From Siphonodentalium dalli (lineage: Eukaryota > Mollusca > Scaphopoda > Gadilida > Siphonodentaliidae): a stretch of 64,000 nucleotides of DNA. The translations under genes and the position numbers were made by a program. The stretch spans positions 85,601,980-85,665,979 of the forward strand of contig CP136063.1 of the NCBI GenBank assembly GCA_032622095.1, given 5' to 3'. This document shows, piece by piece, positions 43,261-54,352 of the stretch; the stretch's first letter is position 1; each line of letters begins with the position of its first letter. The notes under the pieces were generated by a model. The model was not told the DNA's origin and searched no databases. It was given only the letters and a program-made list of their open reading frames with translations.

Positions 43261-44164
43261 CGGGGACCAGCCAAGTCACTTCTCCCTATTATACTATAGG
43301 CTATTAGGGAGAAATTGACTGTTATCAGGGAGAAGTCATAATGGCTCAAGTTTAATTCACACCCCAACAACACTGTTCTTTGATCCAGAAAGTATTATGC
43401 AATACAATAGCCCATTTATAAACCACTAGCACGTTAGCCCGCCACTGGTGGCATTCGTCCCATGGCTTTGTTCGAAAAAGCAATTGCAACAGGTTCCCAG
43501 ACACTTGTGCTGCATTTGTACCAAATTTCGTTGAAATGTTTTAGATGGAAGAAATTAAATTTTTTCGATGCTAAAATTTAACATAGGATTTCCCATTAAA
43601 ATCGATTTATGTCGATAAAACTCTTATTTTTCAAAATTTTAAGCTGAGACTTGGTGTGTATGTGTATAATACTTACATATTCTTAAAATGACAGAGTCCA
43701 GCACGTAATTATGTTTTTGATAAAAGAAATTAAATTTTTTCGATGCTAAATTTCGAGCGATAACGTTGCGTTGAATTGTAAACAAACGCTCTTTTATAGC
43801 GATGCGTCATATACAACGCTCATTAAATTGTCACTTGATTAACCACCGCAGTGCTGTTTTTTTATGACTGAGAGTGGAGAATGGGTGCTCTGAGCTTCTC
43901 CAAAACGCGACGCCGACGGTGTCTGGGATTTTACCCTTAGATAGGAAGTTTCAGCTCAATCCGCGCAGCCGTATTCGATTCTATAAAGTACCCACGCACA
44001 TATATATACACATACATATATATATACGGAAGTCTCAAAATATATAGTTTAGATTATAATAAGAAAATACAGTTAAAATCACTTCTCTCTAGGACAATAT
44101 TAGGGAGAAGTGGCACAATTTAGGGAGAAGGTGTCTCCCAAGTCACCCTCTAGGCTGGTCCCTG
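43261..44164. mobile_element. hAT-like non-autonomous element (904 bp)
   Basis: Ends CGGGGACCAGCC and GGCTGGTCCCTG. Flanks CTTCCACG (43253-43260) and CTTCCACC (44165-44172) match at 7 of 8 bases. An 8-base duplication with a CAGGG-like terminus is the hAT signature. AGGGAGAAGT-type repeats lie inside both ends. No ORF of transposase size. A copy of the same end, CAGGGACCAGCC, occurs at 56655. Confidence 0.75.
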
Positions 44165-44240
44165 CTTCCACCATATTGTGGCTATTATATCAGAAAGTAT
44201 AACTGTTTAATTGCCCTCACATGACTTGGCTGCACCCACT

Positions 44241-44607
44241 CAAGTCTGAGTTTAGTGTGCCTGTCATTTGCAGAATGAGGTCCCCAGAAGGTGAATTTAG
44301 TGATGCTATCCCAAATAGCGGGCTAGCATCACTAAATTCACCCTCTGTGGACCTCATTCTGCATGGCATCAACTCAGATTGAAGTTCCCAAATGGGGAAT
44401 ATTGTGATGTACACCCATGGGAACCTCGATAATGCAATGTGTAGAAATTTGATACTAAAGAAACCTTCCTGAAGATAAGGCCTAAGCAGAATGAGGTCCC
44501 CAGAGGGTGAATTTAGTGATGCTAGCCCGCTATGTGGGATACCGTCACTAAATTCACCCTCTGGGGCCCTCATTCTGAAAATGACAGACATGATATAATC
44601 AGACTTG
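44241..44607. mobile_element. Family B element (type 1)
   Basis: CAAGTCTGAGTTTAGTGTGC to ATATAATCAGACTTG, two complete hairpins and a shortened interior. Confidence 0.82.
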
Positions 44608-44898
44608 CACGCACGCGTAATGAACCCCAGACAATGCCTGTGGTGGTTTTCAGTGATTTATAGTCGCTTTGACATTCTAGATCATCTACTAATGTTTTGC
44701 ACCTGAGAAGTGCACAATTAATCAATTTCTCAAGGTATGGTTCATTTCATGCTTCAGACTTAATGATCTTCTTAAAGTAAATTACGTGGGTGGAATTGTT
44801 TATGGATCCTAACCTCTGGTCCTCTGTTGATGAATGAATATAACTGCACCAGTGTTTTATAATGCTGCTATTTTGGCACCCATAAAACTCTACAGATA

Positions 44899-45041
44899 CA
44901 GTAATGCCCAAAATAATCAACTCTTTAACCACAGCAGAGAGCTTTCGGATGTATGGTGACAAGCCATATTTCCGACTAAATCCTGAAAAGTTACCCATAA
45001 TTCTGCTGTGGTTAAGGAGTCGATTATTTAGGGCATTACTG
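44899..45041. mobile_element. Family A element, internally deleted, copy 17
   Basis: TA-flanked termini with most of the left arm missing; right arm complete. Confidence 0.84.
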
Positions 45042-45130
45042 TAAGGGCAATATAAAAAAAATTGCTTGAATCTCATCCCCTCCAGACCCTATTTTTGATA
45101 ATTTTGAGGTAAACTTTCTCTTGCCTAAAC

Positions 45131-45310
45131 CTTTCATGATGGGAGCAGCGCTGGTGCAGCATTAAAGATCCTCTGCCAATGCATTCTCTAATATAAGTGA
45201 GTCTCCCATAGGGAGCCTCGCATATATAACAGAATGCACTGTCTTACAAGTTCAAGGTGAATATTGTTAGGCCAATGTATTCTCTTATATATAAGAGAAT
45301 GCATCAGCAC
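45131..45310. mobile_element. Family C element, truncated
   Basis: CTTTCATGATGGGAGCAGCG, GGTGCAGCATTAAAGATC, one full hairpin and part of the second. No right terminus. Confidence 0.72.
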
Positions 45311-45375
45311 TATTGCAATCAAATTGGGCAATTTAAATCACCTTTGTATTGTATAGAACTGACCATGACCATTTA

Positions 45376-45584
45376 AAGAAATACATTGGAAGGGGCTATT
45401 ATTCATCTGGAGAGGTGCTCATGGAAACTTGAGCTGACGACAGACAGACCGAAGGTTAATGCAATTGCAGAAGGATTCTTACTGTATACATTAATGTTTA
45501 GACAATAAGTTCAACAAATGCGTGTTGAATTTATTATCTGAATATTTCTGAACTACACATCAAGGAGTGTTTAGTGTAGAAATG
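45376..45584. mobile_element. Family G element, copy 7
   Basis: CATTGGAAGGGGCTATTATT, GACGACAGACAGACC and AATAAGTTCAACAAATGCGT followed by its inverse. Right end TAGAAATGG then TTAA. Confidence 0.68.
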
Positions 45585-46950
45585 GTTAAAGGGGTACTGT
45601 ACATTCAATCTGGCCATTCATGGGACCATCTCCTTTTATACTCAACAGAATATATGCAACAAATGAATGAATTTTAGCCATGGATTAGTGTAATATATGA
45701 ACGATGCAAACAACATGGTAATTATTAGTGCACAGCCCTCCTTCAAGAATAAAATATAAAAAATAATAATTGTCCGCCCACCTCAATTTTCCTTTAAAGT
45801 TGTATGAGAATCCAGTAATTTATTTATATTAGCCTAACTGTCCGATTTATAGAAGGGGAACTGCCTGAATTAATTTGTTGTACTAATTTCCATCTGAATG
45901 TAACATCTCCTGTAGGATATTACATATCCTATTATGATTATTTTATTATTCTGAAAATAGACCAAGGATAGTATGGTAGGATGGTCATGTTATTGTCCTA
46001 GTAAGTCGGCTCTCATATTTTACTTTGCTATCCATAAACAACCATTGGAAGTAAAGCATTTTCTGAAATGCTATTTTCTTTTGATAACAATAAGTCTAAC
46101 CATGATCCTACATTTTGAGTTTGCCGCATATAGTATGTTATGATTGAGTAAAAATTTCCATGAATTTACATTAAGAAATACATTCAAATTAATTTTAATT
46201 CTACGTGTAATATCCAGAGCAAGTTCTTTGAGCAGAAAGATTTCTCTTGCCAACCAGGGGCACCAAAAGCAACCAAGGACAAAAAGTTGGGGGCCATAAC
46301 TTAAAAGCGCAAATTTTGTGTAATCTTACAACATTTTAAACCACTTTCCAGGGCCAAGTTCATAATAAAGTGATGTGAAACACTCCGGAAGCGTGATCAA
46401 ATAGAAATGGAGAATACACTTGATCAAAGTAGTTATTTTTATGAATATTAATCCAAATTTACAACACACATCGTCATTATATATTAATTAAATGCAATGA
46501 ATCTCGATGGCGAAATCATTTGCGTTAGTTGTTGCATCCCGAATCGAGATGTAAATATTTTCATTTGAGCATGGTTCAGATGATGTTTTCTACTTCAAGA
46601 TGTGTTATCTTGATAATTTTGTACATTTTTCGCAAAAAATGGATTTAAATTTTAAAAAATGTGCCATTTTCAAAATATTTGGCTGAGGGTTGCTCACAAG
46701 CCTCAAAGAAAAGACTGGTTAGTGCTTTTCATTCAAAACGGACCATTATTCCTCACCTAGCTGGATCTTGACTTGTATCCAAATACATATCATATTTAGG
46801 GTCATTTTTCCTCCATCCCCATGGACAGTTTTTTACCCGGACCAGTTTGATTTTCTGGCATTGCATCTTTGATTTTATGTCTGATTCGGATGTAGCTTTG
46901 CTATTAATCAAGCTGAATAACTCTTCTACCTCCAATTCATGAAAATCATA
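45585..46950. other. Intronic stretch, nothing recognised
   Basis: No exon recognised. The 46500-46560 block (GTTGCATCCCGAAT) resembles 20430-20470. Confidence 0.45.
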
Positions 46951-47075
46951 CAGTAATGCTCTAAATAAGCGAGAGCTTTCTGATGAATGGCAACAAGCCA
47001 TATTTCCGACTAAATCCTGAAAAATTACCCATAATTCTGCTGTGGTTAATGAGTCGATTATTTAGGGCATTACTG
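46951..47075. mobile_element. Family A element, internally deleted, copy 18
   Basis: CAGTAATGCTCTAAATAAGC joined to GAGAGCTTTCTGATGAATGG and a complete right arm, TA flanks. Precedes the minisatellite before exon 9. Confidence 0.84.
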
Positions 47076-47105
47076 TACCTAATAAAATGATGAATATAAA
47101 TCCTG

Positions 47106-47420
47106 TGTCTATAATTAAGTGTATATCCAGTAATTTATTCATACATAAGTGTATACCCTCTAATTTATTCATACATTATCTATAATTAAGTGTATATCCA
47201 CTAATTTATTCATACATTCTCTATAATTAAGTGAATAACCATTAATTTATTCATACATTCTCTCTATAATTGAGTGTATACCCACTAATTTATTCATACA
47301 TAAGTGTATACCCTCTAATTTATTCATATATTCTCTCTATAATTAAGTGTATACCCACTAATTTATTCATACATTCTCTATAATTAAGTGTATACCCACT
47401 AATTTATTCATACATTCTCT
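47106..47420 (+). repeat. 41-bp minisatellite abutting C1-exon acceptor
   Basis: About eight units of CTCTATAATTAAGTGTATAC + CCACTAATTTATTCATACAT run head to tail. Two shortened units lack the first 11 or so bases. The last unit continues into TCTCTTTCAG, the 3' splice site of exon 9, so array length sets the polypyrimidine and branch-point surroundings. Confidence 0.88.
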
Positions 47421-47425
47421 TTCAG

Positions 47426-47499
47426 ACTGTCTTGTAAACGTACATGAAAATTCCTGCAAAGATCAGATTACAGCTTGTGACAAATTTCGTCGACTCCAG
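47426..47499 (+). CDS. Exon 9, second half of C1 zinc-finger domain
   Basis: The acceptor is CTCTTTCAG and the donor is GTAAGT. The first two bases complete Asn, then NCLVNVHENSCKDQITAC and DKFRRLQ follow, ending in phase 0. Joined to the previous exon it gives C-x2-C-x4-H-x3-C-x6-C, completing the C1 ligand set. The H-x3-C spacing is one residue longer than the usual H-x2-C, with the last gap short. The acceptor lies at the very end of a 41-bp minisatellite whose TACATTCTCT unit supplies the pyrimidine tract. Exons for the DH and PH domains should follow but none is recognised before 64000. Confidence 0.86.
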
Positions 47500-48006
47500 G
47501 TAAGTTAAATTCCTATGATTCTGTACTCTACATCATTTAAATGGTACACTGGTTCTTTGATCTCCACCAAAATTACACCTCCAATTTTTGAAGAATTCTG
47601 GATTGACTCCCATCTTTCCATCTGTTTGGCATATACCTCACTATTAGGGCCCTGCTAATCAGCACTTTTCCACACAGTAGGTCGATGTTGAATTGTTTCT
47701 CAAATCAAATTAAATCGGCTAGCCACTGGTGCATAGAGTAGGTCCTCAATGCTGATCGCGAATATTTTCCTATAATATGATGTGGGGAAATTTCAGTGAA
47801 TAAAGTATTTTTGAAAGAAAATAGCATAGGATGCACAAATCTCCAGTGGTATAATTTATGTACATGTAGATTCCAATTAATTTTTGGTAATGAAACTTAA
47901 TAATTATGAACTTTGCAGTTAATCATCCAATAGTTATTATTACAGTATATCTTCTGACACATTTGTTCTCTGAGCATGCATGTGACACTAACTAGAGATA
48001 TATTTG

Positions 48007-48219
48007 CAGTAATGCTGTAATTAATCGACTCCTTAACCACAGCAGAATTATGGGTAACTTTTCAGGATTTAGTCGGAAATATGGCTTGTTGCCATTCATC
48101 GGAAAGCTCTCGCCGAGAGCTTTCCGATGAATGGCAACAAGCCATATTTCCGGCTAAATTCTGAAAAGTTACCCATAATTCTGCTGTGGTTAAGGAGTCG
48201 ATTAATTACAGCATCACTG
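48007..48219. mobile_element. Family A palindromic element, copy 19
   Basis: Full palindrome with the variant GCTGTAATTAATC on the left and its inverse GATTAATTACAGC on the right; centre CTCGCCGAGAGC. Confidence 0.87.
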
Positions 48220-48377
48220 TACATGTACACCCACAATCATGCAATTTGCAAATACAAGGCACATACACATGTACATATATCAGGCCTACATCCATACCGA
48301 TAACATAAATAACTGATTTATCATAAAATATTGGGCCCATTGTTACATGATTTTGCCGTTACATACGAGTGAACCAG

Positions 48378-48633
48378 CCTCTTTCATGACAGGAGCTGCG
48401 CTGGTGCAGCATTGAGTTCCTGCACAAGTCCATTCTCTTATATATGAAGTCTCCCATAGGGAGCCTCACATATAAATGAGAATGGATTGGCTTGCAAGGT
48501 CATGGTAAATATTATTAGGCCAATGTATTCTCTTATATATATATAAGGCTCCCTATGGGAGACTCACATATATAAGAGAATGCATTGGCACAGGGTTTTC
48601 GCAAAATTTCAGGAAGCTCCAGTCATGGAAGGG
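48378..48633. mobile_element. Family C element
   Basis: Degenerate left end CTCTTTCATGACAGGAGCTG, two hairpins, right end GTCATGGAAGGG without TTAA. Confidence 0.78.
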
Positions 48634-48925
48634 TTCAGGACCCACATAATTTTCAGGAATCAAGATAATCGTAGTTATTTGTAATTTTTTGTGGCACTCT
48701 AGGAATCAAAACAGGTAACGAAATACTTGATATACTGATACACAGACTTTATATATCGACTTACAAAGTCAACATTCCACACAAAGGGAGATAGATGGAT
48801 CATAAGATAGTTTATTTTCAGAATGCAATTTAACAGAAAATAATAAAATAGACAGATATATGCCAGCATCCTGCCGTGATTGACGTGACCTTTAATTAAG
48901 TCAGTCTTCCTGTAAACGCCTTTAA

Positions 48926-49131
48926 CCTTTCAGTGCCAAGTCCGATTTTTGTATCAACCCATATTTCCTTGATCATTTTTCAAATTTATTGATTATAATA
49001 ATCTGATACATTGATGGAAAGAGCTCTTAGAGCTCTTTCCATCAATGTATCAGATTATTATAATCAATAAATTTGAAAAATGATCAAGGAAATATGGGTT
49101 GATACAAAAATCGGACTTGGCACTGAAAGGG
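48926..49131. mobile_element. Family D TTAA element, copy with symmetric variant
   Basis: TTAA both sides. The arms carry ATAATCTGATACATTG and its inverse CAATGTATCAGATTAT, where the other copies have ATGTGATAC/GTATCACAT. Confidence 0.88.
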
Positions 49132-49380
49132 TTAATTAATAGTATGCATGTCGCTGGGGTTATGCATAGAGGATTATTAGTTTATGTCTGATGGTGTGCG
49201 AGAACTGATTTATGTTGATAGTCGACTCCTGGTAATTATCGTTTCTGTTTAAACGCATCATGTTATTTGGGAGCGCCAGGTATATACATAAGATATCGAT
49301 AGATGCAGGCAACCGCTTAACTGAGTTATATTTTGTAAGAACAGTGGTTCATATTGTTGGCTACTTGGTATATATAGAGG

Positions 49381-49525
49381 ATCTCCAACTCGTTATGTTG
49401 CGATATAAGATTTTTTGAAACGAGTTTGATAAATTTGATTCACAATGAGTCGTAGATGAGTTGTGAATCCAATTTATCAAACAAGTTTTATATAATCTTA
49501 TATCCCAACATAACGAGTTGAAGAT
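49381..49525. repeat. Palindrome P1 (about 70-bp arms)
   Basis: ATCTCCAACTCGTTATGTTG and its near-exact inverse CAACATAACGAGTTGAAGAT frame AACGAGTTTGATAAATTTGA and inverse; centre near 49451. Confidence 0.82.
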
Positions 49526-49540
49526 CATGTATATTTAAGA

Positions 49541-49687
49541 AATGGATGTTGATTTGCTTGCGTTCCATAGAGTATGGATGCAAGTTGGTCTGACATTTTG
49601 TGTGGAACGCGAAAGCGTTCCACACATGAAAATGTCTGACCAACTTGCATCCATACTCTATGGAACGCAATAAAATCAACATTCATT
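49541..49687. repeat. Palindrome P2 (about 70-bp arms, GAAA loop)
   Basis: GCGTTCCATAGAGTATGGAT, GCAAGTTGGTCTGACATTTT and GTGGAACGC, then GAAA, then the inverse. The arms differ by only a few bases. Only 15 bases separate it from P1, so both may belong to one element. ATGGATGCAAGTTGG occurs once more at 49792. Confidence 0.85.
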
Positions 49688-50299
49688 ACTTATATTTACA
49701 CTCAACCGAGTCAACAGGCAGATTAAAAGAGTTTTAAGCGTCCATTTCCAATGTTATTATCGTGGCTCGGAGCAAGTTGCGTCTACACAAAAATGGATGC
49801 AAGTTGGGGTCAGCGCGCGACGTCATGTGACGTAATTTCGACCAACCAACGTCCTGCATTCATGTTCCACAATAGGAATGCACGTGTGAGTGTAAATATC
49901 ACATGAACAAAACTAGAGCTTTATGCCTTTTTGACAAATCAAAATCCTTAATAGAAGCTGAAAAATGCATATAAAATGCATCATTCACAGGGTGGCTGAG
50001 ACACTTCATGCACAACCGTATATGACCGTATTGCGTGCTCTGGCTTGCGACAAAATATATAGTCCCCCAATTTGCCTCTTTTTTTGTGTCTATTCTTCTT
50101 GTTAGTACAACAAAGTTGGACAATAATTGGACTTTAATGAACAAATCAATCATTTAGCAATGTCTGGTATTGGTGTCAAGCACAGCTTTTGAAATAGTAT
50201 TAATCGGCGCATTAATTTAATTTGGCACGATGCCAAGTATCCCGGTATGCACGTGGCTATTCGTCACTAGTGAGACATAAGGAAATATGTAATGGCTTT

Positions 50300-50830
50300 T
50301 TATGTTTACCCATACCATAGTATGGTAAACATAGTGTCGTTGTCCGGATTGACCACTCGTCGTTAGTCCGTCCGTCCGTCTGTCTGGCTGTCTGTCTGTC
50401 TGTAGACACTTTACGCATGGTGCGATAACTCAAACAATTTCTATCCGACCGGAACCAAATTCTCAGCACCAAATACAGATCTAGTTCGAATATGGGTTTG
50501 ATCCGAGTTTTTTTAAGGAGTTATGGCCCTTTTTCAACTTAGAATTCATGCATAACTAAAAAAAAAATTATCTGACCGTAACCAAATTTGATATGCGAGT
50601 TGCTCAGTCCAAAATACATATCGAGTTCGAATAGGGGTTTGATACAATATTTTTTAATGGAGTTATGGCCCTTTGACATAGAATTCATGCATGTTTCGAT
50701 AAATATACAATTTTTCAACTGATAGGAACCAAATTTTGTATGTGAGTTTCTCAACTCAAAATACAGATCGAGTTCGAATATGGGTTTGATCCGATATATT
50801 TTAATAGAGTTATGGTCTTTTGATTATTTT
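50300..50830 (+). repeat. Family H/pearl-like array
   Basis: ACCATAGTATGGTAAACATA, a CCGT/CTGT tract (50368-50403), TAGACACTTTACGCATGGTG, then three units in which GGAACCAAATTTTGTATG, AGATCGAGTTCGAATATGGG and GAGTTATGGCCCTTTT recur every 115-150 bases. Confidence 0.75.
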
Positions 50831-51304
50831 ATTCATCGCTAAAATATATCAAAGATACCCAGTTTGCACTGTCCAAATAGAATCTAATAAATCAGGTTTG
50901 AGGTTGTCTTTGCACACAGAGATAGTATCCAGTTACAATGCCATGAATTGTCTCTCTCTTGCATTGAGATAATTAACTACTAGGAGATGTGTTGGCCATA
51001 TCATATATACTTTATACTCTATAAAGTATCTCTGACCATATGCTGAGATAGCATAGATGGAATGTTTCTACTATATATTTTATATGCATGGTTATTTAAA
51101 TTCCATCTTAAAGGCATAATCTGGTTTCATTGTTTAATAGCATTACTATCAGTGTTACTATTGGAGATTAATAATGTGATTGTGTTTAGTAGATTTGTTG
51201 GACATAAATTTCAATTGATTACAAATGTGAATTGAAATATTAAAGGGGCACACCAGGTTTGATATATTTTTCTTGTACTCTGCATAAGATAAAACTGTTT
51301 ATGT

Positions 51305-51520
51305 GCACCTATACCATAGTATGGTACACATAGTGTCAATGTCCTTAGACACTTTAGGCATAATGCGATAACTCTAACATTTTCTATTTGATCGGAACCA
51401 AATTTTGTATATAGGTTTCTCAGCCCACAATACAGTTCGAGTTTGAATATGGGTTCGATCCAATTTATTTTAAAGGAGTTATGACCCTTTTTCGAGAAAA
51501 AAATTTGAACAAATAATTTT
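51305..51520 (+). repeat. Family H/pearl-like, short copy
   Basis: ACCATAGTATGGTACACATA, TTAGACACTTTAGGCATAAT and one unit in the order seen at 50300, but without the microsatellite. Confidence 0.72.
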
Positions 51521-54090
51521 ATTTTTTATTTTATTTTTATGTTTTATAATAATAATTAAAAAAATGTCATTGACTCTTTCATTGGTTTTCATTTAGATAT
51601 TGATGATTATGATACCAGTTGATAAAAAGGTTCCCAATCTTTTTTTGTTAAATAATTAAAAAAAAAAAAATTTTAAGTTAAACTAATTTGAAAAACTAAC
51701 ACAATTATAACTCTGACAAGGGTACCCCGAATCACCACACCAAATTTGTTTAAATCTTTCCAAAATCTTGTGTTATGTACTGGTAAATCTGTTTGGAGAA
51801 ACATTAAATCCAATTCTATCCCATGCCTTTGGACTACTTAGCTATTGATAAGGCTATATTATTTTCTGATGTATCTTATGCCAGTGTGCAAATAATGTGA
51901 TAAAGAAGGCTATGGTATCTAATTTAAAATACAGATTCAACAATAAACATCACATGATATTAACAGTAGACATGGACATCTGTGCTGCAGAGTTATATCT
52001 TCAGATGGTCTGAGGTCATTATAATTATTATTGGTTTAATAGAGAGGTCAGTTTTCAACATACACAATTCCTGTGATTTGTTGACAGCTCTGCTATATAA
52101 TTGATATTAATGGGTCAGCAGTGTGGTGGCTTATCTGTATACTATATTGTTGATAGAATTTGACACATTATTATTGTAAACTTAAATTGGACTCTCTTAA
52201 CCTAAGTATTCCATGTCCAAGTCACACCTTTCACATTTAACCCACGGCTGTGGTGGTTTAGCATTACCGATCCTGTACCAGTGTATTCTCTTATGTAAAT
52301 GCCAGTGACCCATAAATTCCAATAATTTGTGTTATGTAAATTTGTCTATAATAGTACATAACAGTATACTCTATAATTCAACACCAAAACTCTCATTTAT
52401 CCGATCATAGTAAATTTTTATCGCCAAGGGATGGGTTAACATCTGCCGATCGTGATCGGCCTCTCGTTAAATGATATAATAGGGGTTTCATGTGATATAT
52501 ATATATGGTTTGCAATATTCCACACAAAAGTGAGACAATTGCTCTTTATTTTCACATCAGGAAAAGATAACAAGGACTGCTCTTTATTGTTCCATGTGCA
52601 AAGGATTCTGGGTTAAAAAAAAGGGAGGATATGCTAAACGAGCGATTAAAAGTCGCTTAGAAATTGCTTAGTGGCACTTCTAGGTTCAATATATATTTTT
52701 ACCGCCATTTTGTGACACAGTGCATCAATAAACGGCAGCCGACAACATAAATAATTGTGGCTTGAAGCGCCTCACTTTACAGTACAGCACAGACAATTAA
52801 TGTATTCCATTTGTGTACCAATGATGTTATAACTAAAATGACACCAGTGTTCACCCTGCCATTAGCCATTTTAGCCAAATGCAAAATAGAATAATCAGAA
52901 ATGACTAATATAACTTGTCAAATGGTGAAAAAAATAGCTAAAGGCATATCCTCCCTGGCATACAAAGAACATGTACCGGTACATAGAAGATAGTGGCGTT
53001 GGCCTCACGCCGTCTTTGTCGCGGATCTGATTATCATGAATACAGCTAATTGAAGTTGCACAAAAGACAGTCACCTGCAGTTTGAAGGCATGTGTGAATA
53101 ATTTGTTGTGTGTATTTTGGGTGTTCATTTCATATTATTCTCACCCATCAATACCACAGGTCGACGAATACTAAATATGTGTGTACAACGTACACAGTGG
53201 CTATTGTTTGAGGGAATTGTCTAATCCATTGTCAACAATTATTCAAGCATACTGACTGTGTTTTACTAGGATGATTGTGCAAAAGCCAGATGTATCTGCA
53301 ATCACTTGCATCATATTAGTTCATATATGCTGCAAACTACATGTGTGATATCCTAAATGAATGTGCTATTTTATGCAAGTTAATTCATTATTCTATTTCT
53401 GATTTTTACAGATATTGAACCATTTATAGTAACAGAGACAATACTAAAAATAAATTCAAAATCTGTGTTATTAAATGTTTATTATGCTTTGGGGGGGGGG
53501 GGGAGTGCCTTAGAATATTTTCATTTGGCTAATAAAAATCTGGAAGTGACTAAACTATTGTCTACAAGCTTTTTTGGGCCTGTGAGAACATTGAATGACA
53601 CAACTATAAAGGTTATTACATGTATATCAAACTTTTGGTATATGCGGTATATATAAATCCTTAATTATTATGTAAATCTAGCTATATTCCGTCAATAAAG
53701 GCTGTGGGGCTGTAATCTATGGAAACAAACTGTTTTGATATTCATTGTGAATACACGACATCCATTACCCTGGACATGATTCTTTTTATTATAAATGACA
53801 TGTAAATTAGATTCACATTGTTACTTATTACATGCAATTTGCAAGTCAATGTTGCAAAGAGGAAGTTTTAGATGTGGAATAAAAAATTAGTTTTGAATTG
53901 AAAATGCTGACAACTGTAGATTAATTTTGATGGGGTGCAGTACATTGTGGTTAGGTATGTGATGTATTACATGGGGATGCTGAGTCTATTAAAAATATAA
54001 CACTCAGCATAGATTGTTACTGATTTTTTATAGTACAAAAAATATACTTGGAAAATGGCAATTCTTCCTTGATAAAATATTTCACTTGAA
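51521..54090. other. Long stretch with no recognised gene
   Basis: AT-rich. Contains a 13-G run at 53491-53503. A block at 53870-53945 (GATGTGGAATAAAAAATTAG, GGGGTGCAGTAC) recurs at 54768-54845. No DH or PH domain exon found on inspection. Confidence 0.5.
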
Positions 54091-54352
54091 CCCTTTCTAT
54101 TCTAAATGGATTCTCCCATTCAGATATGAAATTATTCATTGGAATGGTCCATTATTCATTTGGAGGGATGTTAAGGATATCTGAGCAGACAACAGCCAGA
54201 TGAAATGATAATACAAAAGCAGAAGAATTAATATTTATTGGAGGGAAATGTTAAGATAATAAGTTCAACAAAGGACATATGATTATTTGTTGAACTTATT
54301 ATGTGAACATTTCCTGTGGTAACTACTCATCAATGAGTATTTAGTAAGAGGG
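54091..54352. mobile_element. Family G element, copy 8 (nearly complete)
   Basis: CCCTTTCTATTCTAAATGG to GTAAGAGGG before TTAA, with the internal hairpin AATAAGTTCAACAAA..TTTGTTGAACTTATT around 54258-54303. The left flank is TTGAA rather than TTAA. Confidence 0.8.

Larger units (their letters stand above)
5921..47499 (+). other. Partial gene locus: Dbl-family RhoGEF-like protein with C1 domain (nine exons)
   Basis: Nine exon candidates on the + strand, 970 coding bases in all, join in one open frame. Junction phases are 1, 0, 1, 2, 2, 2, 0 and 1 after exons 1 to 8, and each next exon supplies the needed bases. The C-terminal part is an acidic segment, a basic segment with RLSVFSRL, then a complete C1 zinc finger. 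In AKAP13, ARHGEF28, ARHGEF2 and ARHGEF18-type Rho exchange factors a C1 finger precedes the DH-PH catalytic module, which activates RhoA at membranes or the cytoskeleton. That module is not seen here, so catalytic activity is inferred from family membership only. Initiator, promoter, stop codon and polyadenylation site are outside the window. Other C1 proteins cannot be wholly excluded. Confidence 0.62.

Noticed and set aside
44217-44591. 124-codon minus-strand frame with repeated 'SPEGEFSDASP' type peptides
   Set aside because: It is the translation of the family B end hairpins; the same peptide appears wherever that hairpin occurs, on either strand.
52541-52615. Possible exon after TTTTCACATCAG
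   Set aside because: Acceptor-like, but no donor before the frame degenerates, and the peptide matches no DH or PH motif I know.
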